Origin: Branchiostoma floridae
Taxonomy: Eukaryota > Chordata > Leptocardii > Amphioxiformes > Branchiostomatidae
Length of the DNA: 30,230 bases
Assembly (NCBI RefSeq): GCF_000003815.2
Contig: NC_049990.1
Location: 562,817-593,046 of the forward strand
Direction of reading: 5' to 3'
The position numbers and the translations under genes were made by a program. Within the stretch, counting starts at the first letter, position 1. Each line of letters starts with the position of its first letter. The notes under the pieces were generated by a model, which was not told the origin of the DNA, did no database searches, and worked only from the letters and a program-made list of their open reading frames with translations. Shown here piece after piece: positions 30,085 to 30,230 of the stretch.

Positions 30085-30230
30085 GTAACAGCATACACAG
30101 GTGTGGGTACAGGTGTAGTTACAGGTACAGGTGTGGGTACATGTGTGGGTACAGGTGTGGGTACAGGTGTGGGTACAGGTACAGGTGTGGGTACAGATGT
30201 AGGTGTAGGTACAGGGTAGGTACAGGGAAG
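30085..30230 (+). repeat. GT-rich minisatellite after exon 22
   Basis: Units of 12-18 bp such as acaggtgtgggt, acaggtgtagtt and acaggtac. They include many gtgggt/gtaggt donor-like words and continue past the window edge. Confidence 0.9.

Overview
This is a metazoan genomic window, most likely from a cephalochordate (Branchiostoma, amphioxus). It has small coding exons separated by repeat-rich introns with GT..AG junctions. It also holds non-LTR retrotransposon fragments, foldback/MITE elements, a tRNA-derived SINE, and two N gaps (3516-3615 and 26823-27816). The taxon is inferred from the intermediate, chordate-like divergence of the protein and from the repeat style; no species marker was tested.

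The only host gene I can support is an HLTF-type (helicase-like transcription factor / Rad5 family) gene on the + strand. It runs from a start codon at 6015 to the window edge, with the last exon seen ending at 30080. I reconstructed 22 coding exons whose phases all agree: 3159 nt, about 1053 codons, still open at the end. In order the protein carries a basic R/G/S-rich N-terminus, a HIRAN domain (exons 2-4), the SNF2 ATPase (motif I DDMGLGKT in exon 7, motif Ia in exon 13, DEGH in exon 15, LTGTPIQN across exons 15/16), a C3HC4 RING (exons 19-20) and the start of the helicase C lobe (exons 21-22). A long charged linker encoded by exons 8-12 separates motif I from motif Ia. By family knowledge this is a nuclear translocase and ubiquitin ligase acting on PCNA and stalled replication forks.

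Upstream (1-6000) is mainly transposon debris. There is a MITE with a 9-bp target duplication (1263-1439), a palindromic TIR element (1469-1680), a LINE nested inside an older RTE-like LINE on the - strand (about 2977-5425), and a small foldback element (5736-5842) lying about 170 bp before the HLTF start codon.

The striking feature is inside the gene. Most of its introns carry tandem arrays whose repeat unit contains a real exon/intron junction: part of the neighbouring coding exon, its splice site and some intron. I count about nineteen such arrays or duplications, among them 18 copies of the exon 13 donor, 16 copies of the exon 18 acceptor, 6 copies of the exon 17 acceptor, 4 copies of the RING-encoding exon 19 donor and 8 copies of the exon 20 donor. 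In each case the productive copy sits at the edge nearest the exon body and the decoys lie in the intron. Two of the duplications could be used in frame: a 60-nt cassette exon after exon 11 and a 108-nt 5' extension of exon 19. Other introns hold ordinary minisatellites (56-bp units in intron 9, 17-bp units in intron 17) and mobile-element insertions.
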